The position numbers were made by a program, and so were the translations under genes. Source: JAIQFL01 sp035295745 (GTDB lineage: Bacteria > Acidobacteriota > Terriglobia > Bryobacterales > Bryobacteraceae). Taken from it: 63,299 bases of DNA. Below are positions 17,768 through 26,995 of the stretch, piece after piece; the first letter of the stretch is position 1, and each line of letters starts with the position of its first letter. The DNA is taken from NCBI GenBank assembly GCA_035295745.1, contig DATGIL010000031.1, positions 1-63,299 of the forward strand, read 5' to 3'. The notes beneath the pieces are model-generated. The model did no database searches. It saw nothing but the letters and a program-made list of their open reading frames with translations, and was not told where the DNA came from.

Positions 17768-20257
17768 TCACTCGTAGCGCAAGGCCGAGGAGGGGTCGAC
17801 CCGGAGGGCGCGGCGCACCGGCGCAATCGAGGCTGCCAGCGCTACCGCCGCAAACAGCAGTAGCCCGGCTCCAAAGCTCACCAGATCGAAGGGCATGAAG
17901 CCATAGAGGAGCGTCCGCGCCACCTTCGACGCGCCGGCTGCCAGGGCAACGCCCACGCCGGCGCCGATGCCAACCGGGAATGCATATTGTCCGAGTACGC
18001 ATTGCAGCACATCGATGCGGCGCGCACCCAACGCGATCCGCACGCCAATCTCTCGCGTTCTCTGCGCCACCGTAAAGGCGAGCAACCCGAAGATACCCAG
18101 CAGCGCTAAAAAAGTGGCGATTACACCGAGGGAGACTACTACCGCGACGGTCTTCCGTCTCGTGTCCAATTGGCGATCGATCAGGCCCTGGAAGGTGAAG
18201 ACCATGGGGATATTGCCGCGCAGTGTAGCCGCGGAGCGGACGACAAACGACATGGATCCCGGATCATTCGCCGCGTGCACCAGGATCGTGGCGTACACCG
18301 CATACTTGTCCTCGACGGGCAGGTACGCCTCTACGGATTCCGGATTATTCGTCAGGTTGATTCCGCTATCCTTCACCACGCCCGTGACCGTGCGGTTCCG
18401 TTGCCCGATGAGGCAGGTCTTTCCGAGCGGCGACTCGTGCGGCCACAGTCGGCGAGCCGCGGACTGGCTGATCACTACCGCGTCCGGCTCGACCAGGCCG
18501 AAGATCCGGCCCTGCAGCAGGGGCAGGCGCATCATCGGGAAATAGGACGGGTCGACTTCATTCATGTAAACCGGCTGGGCGGAGACGTGTTCGATCCAGG
18601 AACGCCTCATCGGCGGAATGGTGGCAATCGAGGCGCCGTCGATGCCTGGTAGCTGACGCACACGCGCGGCGACATCGAGCGCCGCCTGGCGGGCCTCGGC
18701 AGGAGTGTAGCTATGAAGATAGAAAGACGGGTCGACCAAGGCCATATGAGAGGCGTCGAAGGTGACGTCCGCGGCGAGGGTCTTCTCGACTGCGCGCGTG
18801 AAGAAGCTGCTCAAGATCAGCAAGACGCAGCTCGCGGCAACCTGGACGGACACGAGGAACTTGCGCGCCCTGCTCGCGCCGGGGCCCTGTGACACCAGTT
18901 GGAAGGCGGGAGCCAGGCCGAAAGCCAACGTTGCCAGGAGACCGAGCCCTGCGCAAGCCAGTACGATCTTCCAGTCTGTGACCACCCGAAGGTTCGGCGG
19001 CGCCTCGATGATGCGTAGCAGAAGGCGGGCAGCCAATCTCCCCAACAGCAGCGCCGCGGCCGAGGCCAGGGCAGCGAGCATCAGATTCTCGGTCATCAAC
19101 TGACGTACCAGCCGCCACCGGCTGGCGCCGAGGGCCAGCCGGATTTCGATTTCCCGCCGGCGGACGAATCCCCGCGCCAACAGCATGTTTCCGAGGTTGG
19201 CGCAGGCCGACAGCAAGATCAGAAGAACCAGCAAAACGCAGGTGCCAAGCAGCAGCAACGCCCCCGGCTTGGGGTTCGGTGGAAGCTCGGCAGGTTGGAT
19301 CTTGAGCCACTCATTCCGATCGCCGGATTGAGGTTCGAGACTTCGCAACTGTGCGGTCAGCGAACGGAATTGCGCTTCGGCGGCTGCGATCGAGGTCCCG
19401 GGATTGAGACGCCCGAACAGGAACGTGCGCCTGGTGCCGTAGTCTTCGAGCAGACCGGCGTCGCCCGTGAGATAGGGGTATTGCGAGATCGGCATCCACA
19501 GCGAGATAGGCTGCTGGACGAGGCCTCCGAACTCGGACGACGCAATGCCGACTACGTCGACCGGCTTGCCGTTCAGGCGAATGGTCTTTCCGACGATCCC
19601 GGGGTCGCTTCCGAAGCGGCTCTGCCAGTAGCCATAACCCAGCACTGCCACCGGCAGGGAACCCCGGTTAGCGTCCTGCTCGTCCAGCAATCGGCCGTAG
19701 GCGGCCGTGACCCCAAGCTCCGTGAAGTAGTTTCGACTCACCACGCTGCAATGCGGCAGCGCCTCGGGATCCTGCGCATGGAACACGTCGGGAACGTCCA
19801 TCTCGGCGATCACCGCGGAAAGCACCGTGTTGTTCCGACGATAAAACTCGATCGCGGGCATGGAGACGCGGTCCTCCGCGCCTTCCGAAGTCACCCGGTA
19901 GAACCGGTACAGGGAGTCCGGATCGCGAACTTCCAGACGGTGGAGCAGCGCACTAAAAACCTGGATTTCGGCGAGGTTCACGCCGATCCCGAGGGACAGG
20001 ACCGCGATGGCGGTCAGCGCAAAGCCCGGCGCGCGGCGAAGCGACCGGGCACCATAGGCCAAGTCCTGACGGAACTGATCGAGCGTGGTCCAGCCCCACT
20101 GGTCAGCGGCCTGCTCCTGGAGCAGCAGGGTGCTGCCGAAGTGACGCTGCCGGTCGGCCGGCATCATTTCCCGATGGGCGGCCATCTCTTCGGCAAGTTC
20201 CTGTTGCAACCTGTCGCGATGGAACCAGGCCGAGAGGCGTCGAGCGAGTTTGCGCAT
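17768..20257 (-). CDS. ADOP-family permease (FtsX/MacB-like, duplicated)
   Basis: An 829-residue protein of the acidobacterial duplicated orphan permease type. An N-terminal soluble prefix (about 1-60: FHRDRLQQELAEEMAAHREM) is followed by a first FtsX half (TM near 80-100: FALTAIAVLSLGIGVN; periplasmic MacB-like domain; three TMs about 320-450) and a second half with the same order, ending ALRVDPSSALRYE. Such proteins are thought to work in efflux or in envelope mechanotransmission, usually without a linked ATPase; none lies here. It starts one base after the end of the PadR gene and so is very likely its target and co-transcribed. Confidence 0.9.
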   Translation of the reverse strand: MRKLARRLSAWFHRDRLQQELAEEMAAHREMMPADRQRHFGSTLLLQEQAADQWGWTTLDQFRQDLAYGARSLRRAPGFALTAIAVLSLGIGVNLAEIQVFSALLHRLEVRDPDSLYRFYRVTSEGAEDRVSMPAIEFYRRNNTVLSAVIAEMDVPDVFHAQDPEALPHCSVVSRNYFTELGVTAAYGRLLDEQDANRGSLPVAVLGYGYWQSRFGSDPGIVGKTIRLNGKPVDVVGIASSEFGGLVQQPISLWMPISQYPYLTGDAGLLEDYGTRRTFLFGRLNPGTSIAAAEAQFRSLTAQLRSLEPQSGDRNEWLKIQPAELPPNPKPGALLLLGTCVLLVLLILLSACANLGNMLLARGFVRRREIEIRLALGASRWRLVRQLMTENLMLAALASAAALLLGRLAARLLLRIIEAPPNLRVVTDWKIVLACAGLGLLATLAFGLAPAFQLVSQGPGASRARKFLVSVQVAASCVLLILSSFFTRAVEKTLAADVTFDASHMALVDPSFYLHSYTPAEARQAALDVAARVRQLPGIDGASIATIPPMRRSWIEHVSAQPVYMNEVDPSYFPMMRLPLLQGRIFGLVEPDAVVISQSAARRLWPHESPLGKTCLIGQRNRTVTGVVKDSGINLTNNPESVEAYLPVEDKYAVYATILVHAANDPGSMSFVVRSAATLRGNIPMVFTFQGLIDRQLDTRRKTVAVVVSLGVIATFLALLGIFGLLAFTVAQRTREIGVRIALGARRIDVLQCVLGQYAFPVGIGAGVGVALAAGASKVARTLLYGFMPFDLVSFGAGLLLFAAVALAASIAPVRRALRVDPSSALRYE

Positions 20258-20258
20258 A

Positions 20259-20585
20259 TCAGGCGGTCCTCAGAATGGCTTGGATAGCAGCGGTGGTCTG
20301 CTCGTAAGCTGCGATTTCGCGCTGGAGCTGCTTCGCGCCTTCGCGGGTCAGGGTGTAGAAGCGGACTCGCCGGCCGGTTTCGGAAACGCCCGCTTCCGCA
20401 GTCACCCAGCCTTCCAGCAGCATGCGTTGAAGGGTCGGATAGAGAGAGCCCTCCTCCGCCTCCAGGACCGAATTGGAAAGCGCGCGGATGCGTTGGGCGA
20501 TGGCGTACCCATGCAGGGGCGTGCCGCGGAGCACGCGCAACACGAGCATCGCCAACGTCCCCGGAGGCATAGGAAGCCGAGGCAT
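20259..20585 (-). CDS. PadR family transcriptional regulator
   Basis: A 108-residue winged-helix repressor. The HTH with the family's LHGYAIAQRI and LEAEEGSLYPTLQRMLLEGWV motifs is clear, followed by the wing (GRRVRFYTLTREGAKQL) and a short dimerisation helix. The PadR/ADOP pair is a recurrent acidobacterial unit and predicts control of the permease by a small effector. The stop codon is separated from the permease start by one base. The promoter appears to end right at the ATG, so the mRNA may be leaderless and the regulator could repress itself by binding the -10 region. Confidence 0.92.
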   Translation of the reverse strand: MPRLPMPPGTLAMLVLRVLRGTPLHGYAIAQRIRALSNSVLEAEEGSLYPTLQRMLLEGWVTAEAGVSETGRRVRFYTLTREGAKQLQREIAAYEQTTAAIQAILRTA

Positions 20586-20591
20586 AGCCTA

Positions 20592-20621
20592 TTTATATAT
20601 AACGGAGGTTGAGGATGTCAA
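20592..20621 (-). promoter_or_regulatory. Promoter of padR-permease operon, leaderless geometry
   Basis: On the minus strand TTGACA (20621-20616) and TATAAA (20597-20592) are 18 bp apart (TATATA at 16 bp also fits). Only six bases separate the -10 from the ATG at 20585, so transcription would start at the start codon itself. Confidence 0.65.
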
Positions 20622-20785
20622 CTTAAATGAGGGAACGGAGTGTCACTTTCTGAATGATTTGGCATAAAATCTTCGGCGCTATTTGGTATAAGAATCTGGT
20701 TGTAGACCAGAAAAGGTGTTTCTGGAAGCTGCATCGCGGCTGTGCGGTTTTGGCGGCATAGGTTCCAGAACACCCACGCTGCTTT

Positions 20786-23245
20786 CTATTTGCCGGCGCC
20801 GAAGTCCACCGTAGAGGTGACGGCAAACCTACCGAAAGCGCGAAACTCGGTGTCGTTCTTAAGAGAGTTTTGGCCATCGAGTTCCATCTCCGAGCGTACG
20901 GGCAGCAGATAGGGAGTGCCTCCCACGTCGACCAGGTCAAAGTCCACCGCGGTCGACGCGCGGGTCAACTGTATGGCCGCTGGAATGTGGTCCGCCGTGT
21001 AATCGAAATGGAGCACGTCGCCCGTTTCGCTATCGATCGCTACGGTTCCGTGAAAGCCCACAACGGCGCGCTGGACCTCGCCACCGCGTGCTCCGTGTTC
21101 CACGAAGTACTGCGAATGGTCCACCGCGACCGTATAACCGTAGACTGCGACGCGATGATTGCGTACCTTCTTCCAGCTTTCCCAGTGGAACGACGCCTGT
21201 ACATCGGGTTCGAAAATGTGCCGGAACATTCCGCCGAATTCGCCCGTCGTTGTGACCCCAATGTCCAGGCTATCGTACCGCAGCCTTGTGGGCATGCCGT
21301 CGACCAGTTCCAGCTTATGGTGTTCCTTCTGCTGAGAGAAGCTCAACCTCACGGTGAGCTTGTCGATCGGGGCCCAGTCCGTGCTGGAAGTTGGGTTCGG
21401 CTCGCCGCGGAGCCGAAACCGGTTGGTCGTCTGCAACCGATAGCGATGGATGACCTCGGTGCAGACGAAGTCGGGCAGCGATCTCGCGTATGCCAGCGCC
21501 TTCTCGCGGCCTTTCTCGAGGATAGCCGATGCGTCCGGAGGAGCGGAAGCCCTTTTGGCGAGCGCCGGAGGGGCGGCCGTTCGCGTCGTAGTCGTTTCGG
21601 GGATCTCTACCGAGCCGTTTTGTGCGGTCATCATCCCCCCTTCATTATCGCGCGCCACCAGGCGGATCACGTATGTCCCAGGGGCCACCTTGAACTCCGC
21701 GCGCGACGGAACGGGAGCGCTCTCGCGACTACGCAGGACTTCATCCACCAGACGAAGGCTCACGTTGTTCTGGACGCCTTCGATATAGTTGCCATTGCGA
21801 TCGAATAGCGCCGAGACCACCTCGATCTCATTGGCATCCTTACCGCCGGCCTGGCGGAAATGGAGCTTGGCGACATCGATGATCGACACCACGGTGAGCT
21901 TCGTCTGAGTGTCGCTGATCTTCTCCGACTCCGTGGTCATCACGATGGGGATGTCGTGAATTTCCTCCTGCGAGAAAACGGCCCTGCGAATTTCTTCCTT
22001 GAAGTCTTCGGCGCCGGTGACAACGTGATCGGGGGCGAAGTAGCCGTGGCGGGCCTGCACTTCGAAGCCGCGTTCGTCCTTCAGTTTGACCTTCAAGGCG
22101 TGGAACTTGCCGTTGGGATTGAGGCTCCCGGGCGAGAATCCGAGCATATACGTGACCTCGGGGGCTTCGGCGACGCTCGCGAATCCCTCTTCGAGCCCGT
22201 TGGTGTTGTGGATGAACTTACCGCCGGTTCCGTCAGCCACTTCCCACAGAAAGTCGGACCGCACCGCTTCCGCCAGGGGATTGAGCGGTGCGCCGCCCGG
22301 AGACGCGACTAGACCGCGGGCATCCATAGTACTAATAAGGACCCGCGAGCGGATTGCCCGATCGATCAGGGCGCCGGTCTCAGCAAGCAGCGATGACGGG
22401 CGGACAAAACCGGACGATGCGATAACCAGAATGCGCTGCCCGGGCTTTTCCGACATGGCGCGGACCACGTTTGTCATCGTCCCTAACGCGATTCTCGCGT
22501 TGATTTCGACGGCATCCAGTACGATTCGAGCCGCGCGTCTTGCCAGAGCTAGCCCTTGCGAGAGATCCTGCGCGCATCGCGCGGCGACGGCCTCCTCTCC
22601 CTTCTTCTGGAGCAATTCCCCATCGCCCAAGTCGGCAATGCGATAGGCCTGCACGTCCGACATGCCCGGGCATGTAGGGGGCGGGGGAAACGGATGAGGC
22701 GTGATTTTCAGGGCTCTGGCGTTGAGCTTGTACTGGTCGCCGGTAAAGTCGAGAGCGTTCTGGCCCGATGTGGTGAAGATGGCGGCGCGGTCGCCGGGCT
22801 GCAGCCGGGTGGCGATGAATTTCTGGAGTTGGCTGCGCGTATAGGAGATATCCGCGAACTTCGTGTTCACGTCATCGATGAAAATCCCGATGAAGCGATC
22901 GGGCGCGATGACGGGAGGCTGGCCGGGCCGCGCTACCGGCGTCCTGCCGGCCATTGGAATCGGCGGAAGGGCCTTTCCACCCGATTTCTCTATTGAGAAA
23001 CTGGAAATGACTTGCGGCTTCCCCTGGTCGAAAAGCTCAAAGTCTTCCTGATGCAGCGTGGCGACCGTCTTGCCCTTCTTGTCGCGCACCACTACCGGAA
23101 CCATGATCAGGCTGACTTTGGTCTTGAAGACGAGGGGCTGGTCCCGCGCACCGGCGTCGGGCGTGAGGGTAGCCTGCGCGCGGGCGGCGAGCGCAATCGC
23201 ACAGAACGAAATCCCTAGGGCAAGAGCTCGACGGAATGCGAACAT
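20786..23245 (-). CDS. VWFA-related acidobacterial domain protein
   Basis: An 819-residue secreted protein with a signal peptide (LGISFCAIALAARAQ). Residues about 40-90 hold the conserved lead-in VKVSLIMVPVVVRDKKG-like segment (SLIMVPVVVRDKKGKTVATL, EDFELFDQGKPQ) and residues about 115-400 the VWA-like domain (IGIFIDDVNTKF as the degenerate MIDAS, LQPGDRAAIFTTSG, GYFAPD at its end). A second region (about 585-819: ALAYARSLPDFVCTEVIHRY) is an additional beta-rich domain found attached in this family. Function is unknown. A 200-bp gap separates it from padR; it holds only a small 7-bp hairpin (20707-20725). An extended -10 lies upstream. Confidence 0.88.
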   Translation of the reverse strand: MFAFRRALALGISFCAIALAARAQATLTPDAGARDQPLVFKTKVSLIMVPVVVRDKKGKTVATLHQEDFELFDQGKPQVISSFSIEKSGGKALPPIPMAGRTPVARPGQPPVIAPDRFIGIFIDDVNTKFADISYTRSQLQKFIATRLQPGDRAAIFTTSGQNALDFTGDQYKLNARALKITPHPFPPPPTCPGMSDVQAYRIADLGDGELLQKKGEEAVAARCAQDLSQGLALARRAARIVLDAVEINARIALGTMTNVVRAMSEKPGQRILVIASSGFVRPSSLLAETGALIDRAIRSRVLISTMDARGLVASPGGAPLNPLAEAVRSDFLWEVADGTGGKFIHNTNGLEEGFASVAEAPEVTYMLGFSPGSLNPNGKFHALKVKLKDERGFEVQARHGYFAPDHVVTGAEDFKEEIRRAVFSQEEIHDIPIVMTTESEKISDTQTKLTVVSIIDVAKLHFRQAGGKDANEIEVVSALFDRNGNYIEGVQNNVSLRLVDEVLRSRESAPVPSRAEFKVAPGTYVIRLVARDNEGGMMTAQNGSVEIPETTTTRTAAPPALAKRASAPPDASAILEKGREKALAYARSLPDFVCTEVIHRYRLQTTNRFRLRGEPNPTSSTDWAPIDKLTVRLSFSQQKEHHKLELVDGMPTRLRYDSLDIGVTTTGEFGGMFRHIFEPDVQASFHWESWKKVRNHRVAVYGYTVAVDHSQYFVEHGARGGEVQRAVVGFHGTVAIDSETGDVLHFDYTADHIPAAIQLTRASTAVDFDLVDVGGTPYLLPVRSEMELDGQNSLKNDTEFRAFGRFAVTSTVDFGAGK

Positions 23246-23275
23246 GGCCCCCCCGGTAATACGCGATTCGGACCG

Positions 23276-23284
23276 ATTATATCA
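23276..23284 (-). promoter_or_regulatory. Extended -10 promoter of the VWFA gene
   Basis: On the minus strand the sequence is TGATATAAT, an ideal extended -10 (TGnTATAAT). There is no good -35 at 17 bp. The start would be near 23269, leaving a 24-nt leader. Confidence 0.6.
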
Positions 23285-23593
23285 GGCACGCACCCATATA
23301 TTCGCGTCAGAGTCGCGTAAGAAGTAGCGCGCCGTCCGAAAGTGCGTTTGAAGTCGAAGCAGCATTCCCGATAAGCTCCCATAAGCAAAGCGCTTGCCGT
23401 ACGCCCCGGCCCCCTGTTTCCACTCCTTGGGAGCGTCCATCTCCTGCAGGATTCCGGCGTAGGCAGCCACACCCACAAGTTCCAATGGCCCGTAGGTGCC
23501 TTCCGCGTGAAGGTACAACATTTCGGTCACGCTCAGTGGAGGCGGGGTCTGGCAGAAACCGGCGACAGGAATCGCGGCTCCCATCAGGGTCAT
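23282..23593 (-). pseudogene. Small exported protein, probably truncated
   Basis: From the ATG at 23593 the frame gives a signal peptide (MTLMGAAIPVAGFCQ) and about 88 further residues: TYGPLELVGVAAYAGILQEM, EWKQGAGAYGKRFAYGSLSG, RTARYFLRDSD. Acidobacterial and related genomes carry a family of unknown exported proteins with the same order (YGP..., EWGQG..GYGKR, DPRYFRS) and a longer C-terminus. Here the frame ends just after RYF with unrelated residues, inside the promoter region of the VWFA gene. I read it as a 3'-truncated remnant. Confidence 0.5.
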
Positions 23594-23639
23594 GACTAAA
23601 ATGGAGGGCGACCTGATTCTGCCCGTCCTCAAGCGCCGA

Positions 23640-23910
23640 GATCGCCGCGAACTCGGCAGGGCCCTCCGGCGCGAAGTCGGTCTGCGAGGTCATGTCAGGC
23701 CGGAAATGATCGCCGAAGGATGAGGGGCCGACTGTCCGGCTCATACCGAGATTGCCATTCGGATCCTGAAAGCGTCGCTGGATTAACTGATCTAGCCGGT
23801 CAATCAGACGGAGATCTAGGACTGCGGGGATCCCCCCGAACAGAGCCGCGGCGGCGACAACGGCCGAACCGGCCGCCCATAGAGGTGCTCGTTTTTAGAT
23901 CCGTTTTCAT
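23640..23910 (-). pseudogene. Frameshifted membrane-anchored hypothetical gene
   Basis: ATG at 23910 opens MKTDLKTSTSMG; a shift of frame near 23880 then gives a clean hydrophobic segment (AAGSAVVAAAALFGGIPAV) and a soluble part (LRLIDRLDQLIQRRFQDPNG, MSRTVGPSSFGDHFRPDM, EFAAISALEDGQNQ). The pieces join into one plausible protein only if one indel is assumed. I do not know the family. The 3' end runs into the next remnant without a stop in its own frame, so it is doubly damaged. Confidence 0.45.
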
Positions 23911-24037
23911 TGGCTTTCCCCATTCCTGTTTGAGCGTCTTCCGGCTCAAGCGCGAAGCTCTGGTGCTCATTGACGAAATGACGCCAGGGGAGCAGCCCTT
24001 TCAAGATTTTTCAAAACGCTTTTTACCCCGCGCTTTT

Positions 24038-24285
24038 TCAGGAGTCCAGGTGAGGCAGGGGACGAGGGGGCGCATCCAGGGCAGCCATAAAGGCATTCGA
24101 CTGTGTGGCGTTGAGACCAAGCTGCCGCCGATCGGCAAGGGCTTTGTCTGCATGCCACAGCGCGCCCTGAACACGAATTCACTGACCGCCCGATGCGCAA
24201 CGGCGGCAGCGGATTGCGGTGTGCGCTTCGCATCAGCGGGTAACCCGGAGATCTGGTTTTTACCCCGCCTGGTACGTGCCGGCAT
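24038..24285 (-). pseudogene. Frameshifted DUF1778 (TacA-like) antitoxin
   Basis: Two frames combine to a DUF1778 pattern. The first (from 24285) has AAAVAHRAVSEFVFRA, like the ribbon-helix-helix end SGRSVSEFVLRSA. The second, starting right after it in another frame, has WHADKALADRRQLGLNATQS then NAFMAALDAPPRPLPHLDS and a TGA at 24038; ALADRR-F-L--Q---FMAALD-PPR-LP-L is the DUF1778 C-terminal signature. A single indel near 24165 explains it. Type II antitoxins of this family pair with a GNAT toxin downstream; I find no intact toxin between 23911 and 24038. Confidence 0.55.
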
Positions 24286-24344
24286 CTTACGATTCGTAGT
24301 CTTGCGGGATGACTGCCAGACAATGGCAAGACAAGTTCAGATTA

Positions 24345-25055
24345 CTAAATCGATCTGACTGGCATCGAGACGATATCGTCGATCTGGATGGCCTCTTTCA
24401 CCACGAAAGGCTCTCCGTACTTCACGCCGATCTGATTGCCGTAAAACCGCGCGATCGCGCCTAGCCGGTCTCGTATCTCCTGCTCGTTCGGAAATAATGT
24501 GCCGCCCTCCGCCGTTTCACCGTACTGCGAAACGTAGCTCAGCAGCGCCGTCATGCGGCGCTCGAATTGCGCGCTGATGTCGACGATGAAAGACGGCTTC
24601 ACGTCGGCATACAGGCTGGAATACAGGATCTTCTGGGGCCTGTGCGGCTCCGAATATTCGTCCAGTTTCTTCAATCCCGCCAGGAAACACGCTTCGAAGG
24701 CGATTTCACCGCAGCGATAGTGATCGGGGTGACGCGCCTCCCAATACGGGACGATCACCACGCGCGGCTTCAACTCGCGAATGCGAACTGCCAGCGTCAT
24801 CCGCGCCGTCAGCGTATTCTCCAGGCGCGCATCGGGCATGTACTGATTGCCGCGCCAGTGCAGCTTCAAATGCTTCGCCGCCGCCTCCGACTCCGCAACC
24901 CGCTGCTCCGGAGTCCCACGCGTCCCCATATCGCCGGCCGTCAGATCGAGGACTCCGGTCCGATAGCCCATGTCCGCCATCCGAATCAGCGTGCCGCCGC
25001 AGGTCTGCTCCACATCGTCTGGATGCGCGGCAATCGCCAAAACATCCAGATTCAT
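24345..25055 (-). CDS. bshB1: Bacillithiol biosynthesis-type deacetylase BshB1 (PIG-L fold)
   Basis: A 236-residue LmbE/PIG-L deacetylase. The zinc site AHPDDVE (10-16) carries His and Asp ligands, with a further His in EARHPDHYRCG. The segments LTAGDMGTRGTPEQR, RGNQYMPDARLENT and VSQYGETAEGGTLFP follow the BshB1 pattern, in which GlcNAc-malate is deacetylated during bacillithiol synthesis in the cytosol. The ATG overlaps the stop of the glutaredoxin-like gene by 4 bp (ATGA). bshA and bshC are not in the window, so a related sugar deacetylase remains possible. Confidence 0.82.
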   Translation of the reverse strand: MNLDVLAIAAHPDDVEQTCGGTLIRMADMGYRTGVLDLTAGDMGTRGTPEQRVAESEAAAKHLKLHWRGNQYMPDARLENTLTARMTLAVRIRELKPRVVIVPYWEARHPDHYRCGEIAFEACFLAGLKKLDEYSEPHRPQKILYSSLYADVKPSFIVDISAQFERRMTALLSYVSQYGETAEGGTLFPNEQEIRDRLGAIARFYGNQIGVKYGEPFVVKEAIQIDDIVSMPVRSI

Positions 25056-25297
25056 ACACGCGCCGCCAGTCTTTTCAGGAATTCTTTCATATCCACTCTG
25101 TACTTGAAGGCCTTCCGCTGATTGATCGCGATCACCGGCACTTCGTCATTGTATAGTGCGCGCAACGCGGGGTCGGCATCGATATCGAACTCTTCGTAGT
25201 CAAAATCGGCGCGGCGGCGGGCGTCCATCAGTACCTGCTTGGCATCGTCGCAGAGGCAGCAGCCCACGCGCGTGTACAACGTAACTTTGGGCTTCAT
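25052..25297 (-). CDS. Glutaredoxin-like protein (DUF836 type)
   Basis: An 81-residue thioredoxin-fold protein: VTLYTRVGCCLCDDA at the start with a CxxC site (C13-C14-L-C16), the cis-Pro strand DEVPVIAIN at about 51-59 and a last helix. It matches the small glutaredoxin-like (PF05768) family. ATG at 25297 overlaps the rhomboid stop by 4 bp and its own stop overlaps bshB1 by 4 bp. Next to a bacillithiol gene it could serve in low-molecular-weight-thiol chemistry, but that is inference. Confidence 0.85.
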   Translation of the reverse strand: MKPKVTLYTRVGCCLCDDAKQVLMDARRRADFDYEEFDIDADPALRALYNDEVPVIAINQRKAFKYRVDMKEFLKRLAARV

Positions 25298-25962
25298 CGC
25301 CAGTAGAGATCGCGGCGGCTCGAATAGCGCTGGCGCGCCCCCATCAGGTTCACCAGCACGATGCCCGAGATAAAGCCGCCCACGTGAGCGAAGAACGCCG
25401 TGCCGCCCTGGCTCACTTGCGTATCGCCGAGCGAGCCCACGCCGCTGAAAAGCTGGATCGCGAACCAGTAGATCAGCATCACCCATGCCGGAACATCCAG
25501 GAACAAGATGAAGAAGACGAAGACTGCGGTGCGGATCCGCGAACTCGGAAACTTCACCAGGTACGCGCCCATCACGCCGGCAATTGCGCCGCTCGCGCCC
25601 ACCATCGGTACCCGCGAGTAGTAGTTGAACACCACCTGCGTCAGCGCCGCGACAACTCCGCACAGCAGATAGAACACCAGGTATTTGCCATGGCCAAGAA
25701 TGTCCTCGATGTTGTCTCCGAAAATCCAGAGAAACCACATATTCCCCAGCACGTGCATCCAGCCGCCGTGCAGAAACATCGAGGTCAGAATGTTGGCGTA
25801 TTGAAAATGATCCGGCACCAGCCCGTAAGTCGCGATGAAGGCATTCTGCGTGTACGGATCGAGCGAGGCTTCGTAGAGAAATACCAGCAGGTTGATCACG
25901 ATGATCAACACCGTAACCACTGGTTTGGAATAGCTGGGCTGTGTGTCGCGTAGCGGAAACAT
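25294..25962 (-). CDS. Rhomboid family intramembrane serine protease
   Basis: A 222-residue membrane protein with six or so transmembrane helices. The catalytic Ser is S124 in GASGAIAG and the His is H193 in AHVGGFISG; the oxyanion HGGWMHVLGNM motif (about 65-75) is also present. It cleaves membrane substrates within the bilayer; the substrate is unknown. The ATG directly abuts the stop of the PfkB gene, and its stop overlaps the next ATG by 4 bp, so all four genes form one operon. Confidence 0.93.
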   Translation of the reverse strand: MFPLRDTQPSYSKPVVTVLIIVINLLVFLYEASLDPYTQNAFIATYGLVPDHFQYANILTSMFLHGGWMHVLGNMWFLWIFGDNIEDILGHGKYLVFYLLCGVVAALTQVVFNYYSRVPMVGASGAIAGVMGAYLVKFPSSRIRTAVFVFFILFLDVPAWVMLIYWFAIQLFSGVGSLGDTQVSQGGTAFFAHVGGFISGIVLVNLMGARQRYSSRRDLYWR

Positions 25963-26916
25963 TCAGGTACGGGAGGCCGCCCGTTCCGCGACCTCCTGGT
26001 GCGACCTTCTCTCGCCCCTGGCGATCAGGGCTCGTATCTCATCCAGGCCGCGCAACCCGCCACGGGCACCGATCGCCGTGCAATTGAGCGCCGCCATGGC
26101 GTTGGAAAATTCCAGGGCTTCACCCATTGGCATGCCCTGCAAAACAGCATAGCAGAACGCCCCGTGAAACACGTCCCCCGCGCCGGTGGTATCCACACAG
26201 TTGACGACAAACGCCGGCGAATAGTAGAAGCGTCCTCCGCTGCGTGCCAACGCCCCGTGCGCCCCCAACGTCATGGCCGCCACTTTCATCCCGTATTCGA
26301 TCTGGATAGTCTCGAGCGCCTCGAACGGATCGTTGACACCCGTCCATGCCGCGGGGAATTCGGAGCTGGCAATCAGGTAGTCGACATAGGGCAGCACGCG
26401 GTCGAAGCCGTGATAGATCGTATCCACGTCGACCGTGACCGGGATGCCGTGAGTGCGTGCAATGGCCGCCGCGCGTGCGGCAGCCCGAGTGTCGAAGCCG
26501 TCGATGTGCAGAAGCCGCGCGCCGGCGATCTGTTCGGGCGCGATCCGCTCCGGGTCGATGCGCAGGCAGTCGTCATGCCGCCAAAGAACGGTGCGCTCCC
26601 CAGTCGACCGGTCGATGATGATGTAGGCCGACTGGTTCGGACAATTCTTGCAGAACTGCACGTGGTCCAGATTGATGCCGGTGCCGCGCAGACTCTCGAT
26701 CTGAATCCTTCCCCGCTCATCGTCGCCGATGGCCCCGATGTACTTCGCGCGCAGTCCCAGGCGTGCGCAGGCGACCATGGCGCTGGCCACCTGGCCGCCG
26801 GGGCTCAGAATCTCATCGTGAAACGGCACCTTGCCGGCGTACGCGGGGAAATGCTGCACCACGAGGAGCGTATCGGTAGCGTTCAGCCCGACGCCCACAA
26901 TATCGAATTCGGCCAT
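25963..26916 (-). CDS. PfkB/ribokinase family carbohydrate kinase
   Basis: ATG at 26916 gives 317 residues (an ATG six codons earlier is less likely because the family starts with the strand FDIVGVG). Signature segments: GGQVASAMVACARLG near the N-terminus and the C-terminal DTTGAGDVFHGAFCYAV, with the catalytic Asp in GAGD. It phosphorylates a sugar or nucleoside with ATP in the cytosol; the substrate cannot be told. It is the first gene of the four-gene overlapping operon ending in bshB1. Confidence 0.9.
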   Translation of the reverse strand: MAEFDIVGVGLNATDTLLVVQHFPAYAGKVPFHDEILSPGGQVASAMVACARLGLRAKYIGAIGDDERGRIQIESLRGTGINLDHVQFCKNCPNQSAYIIIDRSTGERTVLWRHDDCLRIDPERIAPEQIAGARLLHIDGFDTRAAARAAAIARTHGIPVTVDVDTIYHGFDRVLPYVDYLIASSEFPAAWTGVNDPFEALETIQIEYGMKVAAMTLGAHGALARSGGRFYYSPAFVVNCVDTTGAGDVFHGAFCYAVLQGMPMGEALEFSNAMAALNCTAIGARGGLRGLDEIRALIARGERRSHQEVAERAASRT

Positions 26917-26995
26917 GAAGGACTGTTGTAACACGGGGAGTGTGGGGTGGCCAATGCAAATCCTGGCGTACCAAATGTGGGGCGGCTCCAGGCGG

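Noticed and set aside
23720..24358. 212-codon plus-strand frame
   Set aside because: It lies antisense to three decayed minus-strand genes with recognisable family motifs; its own product has no protein-like pattern.
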